From contig NZ_CP117781.1 in assembly GCF_028657905.1 (NCBI RefSeq), positions 2,356,001 through 2,420,000 on the forward strand: a stretch of 64,000 nt of DNA. Reading direction: 5' to 3'. Under the pieces are notes generated by a model. That model had not been told where the DNA came from, made no database searches, and saw nothing but the letters and a program-made list of their open reading frames with translations. Positions within the stretch are counted from its first letter, which is position 1, and the number at the start of each line of letters is the position of its first letter. The stretch comes from Burkholderia sp. FERM BP-3421. Its GTDB lineage: Bacteria; Pseudomonadota; Gammaproteobacteria; Burkholderiales; Burkholderiaceae. Both the position numbers and the translations under genes were made by a program. Shown in pieces: positions 62,015 through 64,000 of this stretch.

Positions 62015-63181
62015 ATGTCTGTCGCCGCCCTCTCCCCGCTCGCGCGGGCGAATGCCTTCGCCCTCGACCGGAAGGAGCACCTGATCGACGCGCTGCGCGG
62101 ATTCGCCGCGCTGCTCGTCGCCTATTTCCATTGCCGCCAGGTCGTGTGGGTCGGCATCCAGCAGTTTCATCGGGTGCACGGCCACGCGATCGGGCCCGAC
62201 GTGCTGCTCGGCTACCTGACCTTTCCTATCGCCTGGGGCTCGGCGGGCGTGCCGATCTTCTTCGTGATCAGCGGCTACTGCATTCATCGCAACGCGGCGC
62301 TCCGGCTCGCCGCCGATCCGACCTGGCGGCTCGACACGGCGAATTTCTGGGCGCGCCGCTTCGCCCGCATCTATCCGGTGCTGCTCGCCGCGCTCGTCGT
62401 CACCCTCGCGCTCGATCTCGTCAGCCTGCAGTACGAGCCGGTCAGCCACAAGATCCGCGCGCTCGGGCCGCTCGCGTTCGCCGTCAACCTGCTGTCGCTG
62501 CAAGGCGTCGCCGGGCCCGCCTACGGCTCGAACGGCGCGCTGTGGACCCTGTCGCTCGAAGTCCAGTTCTATGCGCTCTACCCGCTCGTGTTCGCCGCGC
62601 GCCGCCGCTTCGGCCTCGCGCCCGTGCTGGCGGGAGTGGTGCTCGTCAACGTCGCGTCGGCGTGGTGGCTCGAACGCCATGACCTGCAGTTCTTCACGTC
62701 CTACTGGCTCGCCTGGATGCTCGGCGCGTGGATTGCGGAGACGCGCGCGCGAACGCCCGGGCGCCGGCCCTCCGCGCGCTGGTACGGCGCGGGCATCGCG
62801 CTGCTCGCGCTCGGCTGCGGCGCGTTCCGCTACGGTCAGTACGGCGCGTTCCAGCTGTGGGCGGCCGGCTTCGCGTGCTGCCTGTACCCGGCGCTCGCGC
62901 ACCCGCCCCGTCCCAACGCGGTACTGCGCGCGCTGTCCGGCTGCGGCGCGTTCAGCTATTCGCTGTATCTCGTGCATCTGCCGCTGTTCGTCTGCATGGC
63001 GTCGCTGCTGTACCGTTCGACGCCGCAACTGTCGATCTGGCCGTCGTTCGGCCTGATGGCGCTCGCGCTGCCGTTCGCCTATTTGTTCTATCGCGCGGTC
63101 GAACTGCCCGCGATGCGCTGGTCGGCCAGCTTGAAACCGCGGCGCGTCCGCGCGCCGGAGGCGTCCCGCATGACCGTGTGA
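62015..63181 (+). CDS. acyltransferase family 3 membrane protein (OafA/NodX-like)
   Basis: This 388-residue protein has about ten hydrophobic helices and the acyltransferase-3 hallmarks: IDALRGFAALLVAYFHCRQ at residues 24-42 (R-G-x-A-A and catalytic His), VPIFFVISGYCIHRN (FFxxSG, about residues 83-97), FWARRFARIYPVLLAAL and LWTLSLEVQFYALYPLV. Such proteins O-acylate surface polysaccharides, peptidoglycan or antibiotics. AGGAG before ATG 62015 sets the start. It is near galU but divergent. The C-terminal tail lacks an SGNH domain. A tandem array and an insertion sequence follow it. Confidence 0.93.
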   Translation: MSVAALSPLARANAFALDRKEHLIDALRGFAALLVAYFHCRQVVWVGIQQFHRVHGHAIGPDVLLGYLTFPIAWGSAGVPIFFVISGYCIHRNAALRLAADPTWRLDTANFWARRFARIYPVLLAALVVTLALDLVSLQYEPVSHKIRALGPLAFAVNLLSLQGVAGPAYGSNGALWTLSLEVQFYALYPLVFAARRRFGLAPVLAGVVLVNVASAWWLERHDLQFFTSYWLAWMLGAWIAETRARTPGRRPSARWYGAGIALLALGCGAFRYGQYGAFQLWAAGFACCLYPALAHPPRPNAVLRALSGCGAFSYSLYLVHLPLFVCMASLLYRSTPQLSIWPSFGLMALALPFAYLFYRAVELPAMRWSASLKPRRVRAPEASRMTV

Positions 63182-63210
63182 GCGCCTCGCCGGATTGCGC
63201 GCGAAGTTGC

Positions 63211-63334
63211 TCGGGATTGCTCGGGATTGCTCGGGATTGCTCGGGATTGCTCGGGGATTGCTCGGGGATTGCTCGGGGATTGCTCGGGGATTGCTCGGGG
63301 ATTGCTCGGGGATTGCTCGGGGATTGCTCGGGGA
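63211..63334. repeat. tandem array that changes from 10-bp to 11-bp units
   Basis: Four units of TCGGGATTGC (10 bp) are followed by seven of TCGGGGATTGC (11 bp) and one partial unit. The difference is a single extra G. The block structure shows that the 11-bp variant arose once and was then amplified. It begins 30 bases after the acyltransferase stop codon and is followed by the probable end of an IS256-type element. Confidence 0.95.
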
Positions 63335-63354
63335 CCGCCCAGGGATCGGCCCCG

Positions 63355-63382
63355 GGACCTGTCCGCATTTTTGTGGGCGAGG
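63355..63382. mobile_element. probable terminal inverted repeat of an IS256-family element
   Basis: The sequence GACCTGTCCGCATTTTTGTG resembles IS256-family ends (GTCCGTATAATTGTG in IS256, from memory). It lies just outside the stop codon of the transposase fragment, at the expected distance. The other end is outside the window, so the element's full length and target duplication cannot be checked. Confidence 0.55.
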
Positions 63383-63400
63383 CGGTTGAACAACCAGTGA

Positions 63401-64000
63401 TCAGCGGGCTTGCGTAAATCGCTCCCCGAACAGAATAGCAAACTGGTTCATCGCGGATTTCCAGTCGAAGGTCGTTCGTACCGACTTGGCCAGCACGTTG
63501 CGCAGCGCGAGCCAGAGCAGTTTGACGGCGGCTTCGTCGTGTGGGAAGTGACCGCGGGTCTTGATGATCTTGCGCAGTTGCATGTTCAAACTCTCAATGG
63601 CGTTTGTGGTGTAAACCACTCGCCGAATGTCCGGCGGAAACACGAAGAACGGTGTGACGTGCTCCCAGGCGCGCTGCCAGCACTGGACGATCATCGGATA
63701 CTTGTTTCCCCATGGACCCTCGGCGAAATCCTGTAGCGCTTGCTGGGCCGCTTGCGCACTGGCCGCGGCATAGATCGGGCGCAACGCTCTGGCGAGTACG
63801 CTGCGATCCTTGTAGCTGGCAAACTCCAAACTATTACGGATCAGATGCACGATGCAGGTCTGCACGGTAGTCTGGGGATAAACCGTGCCGATTGCCTCGG
63901 GAAGTCCTTTCAGACCGTCAACCACGGCAATCAGAATATCCTGGCAGCCGCGTACCTTCAGTTCATTGAATACCTTGAGCCAGAACTTGGCGCCCTCGGT
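63401..64000 (-). mobile_element. IS256-family transposase, 3' part (gene runs off the window)
   Basis: The last 199 codons of a transposase gene are open to the window edge. The visible part has WLKVFNELKVRGCQDILIAV followed by DGLKGLPEAIGTVYPQ (second catalytic Asp region), TCIVHLIRNS, and the catalytic glutamate in VYTTNAIESLNMQLRK. These are diagnostic of IS256/Mutator transposases with a DDE active site. The gene would be about 400 codons in full. No frameshift is visible in this part, so the copy may be active. Confidence 0.93.

Overview
The window is very GC-rich and carries gene families typical of Burkholderia: an HU protein with a lysine/alanine-rich N-terminal arm, a Gram-negative trimeric porin, a selenocysteine formate dehydrogenase-O locus and fused amino-acid ABC transporter subunits. 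I read it as chromosomal DNA of a Burkholderia sensu stricto species. Species assignment is not possible from the sequence alone. GC statements are by eye.

Layout. 0.7-15 kb: transporters (CPA2 antiporter, MntH, EamA, AEC), small acetyltransferases and VOC proteins, two glycosyltransferases, and a DyP peroxidase-encapsulin pair whose peroxidase ends in a cargo-loading peptide. 15-24 kb: a YjhX/TopAI-like small protein with a nearby GNAT protein, a Bcr/CflA exporter, a methyltransferase, then two exported enzymes, a sedolisin (S53) protease and a Tat-exported phospholipase C. 24-34 kb: two acyl-CoA gene groups. The first (LysR, acyl-CoA dehydrogenase, MaoC hydratase, CaiB-type CoA-transferase, CitE-type lyase) has the make-up of the itaconate degradation operon, but its dehydrogenase has an in-frame TAG. 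The second has two IclR regulators, an acyl-CoA dehydrogenase, a MaoC protein and an SDR. 34-38.2 kb: an SDR/AraC pair followed by an AT-richer islet. 38.2-47.4 kb, all on the minus strand: fdoG(Sec)-fdoH-fdoI, a terminator, then fdhE-selA-selB-tRNA-Sec, a near-complete selenoprotein cassette (selD is not here). 48-56 kb: a minus-strand cluster for uptake and breakdown of a sulfur-containing or N-acylated amino acid (two binding proteins, a permease-ATPase fusion, two flavin monooxygenases, a GNAT and a Zn deacylase). 56-64 kb: YihY, a porin, HU, galU, a tiny membrane protein, an acyltransferase-3, and an IS256-type transposase cut by the window edge.

The most striking object is the islet at about 36.3-38.2 kb. 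It encodes a secreted 228-residue protein that lines up with the catalytic A fragment of diphtheria toxin, including the His-Tyr-Tyr-Glu active-site set with near-identical spacings. A second secreted protein of unknown function follows, probably in the same transcript. The islet lies between an intact araC gene and a decayed araC-like 3' remnant that abuts the 3' end of tRNA-Sec. I see no diphtheria-type receptor-binding domain. This looks like a laterally acquired, stand-alone ADP-ribosyltransferase with a possible partner.

Three tandem arrays with unit lengths that are not multiples of three (11 bp; 8 bp; 10 bp changing to 11 bp) lie between genes and create spurious periodic ORFs in several frames.
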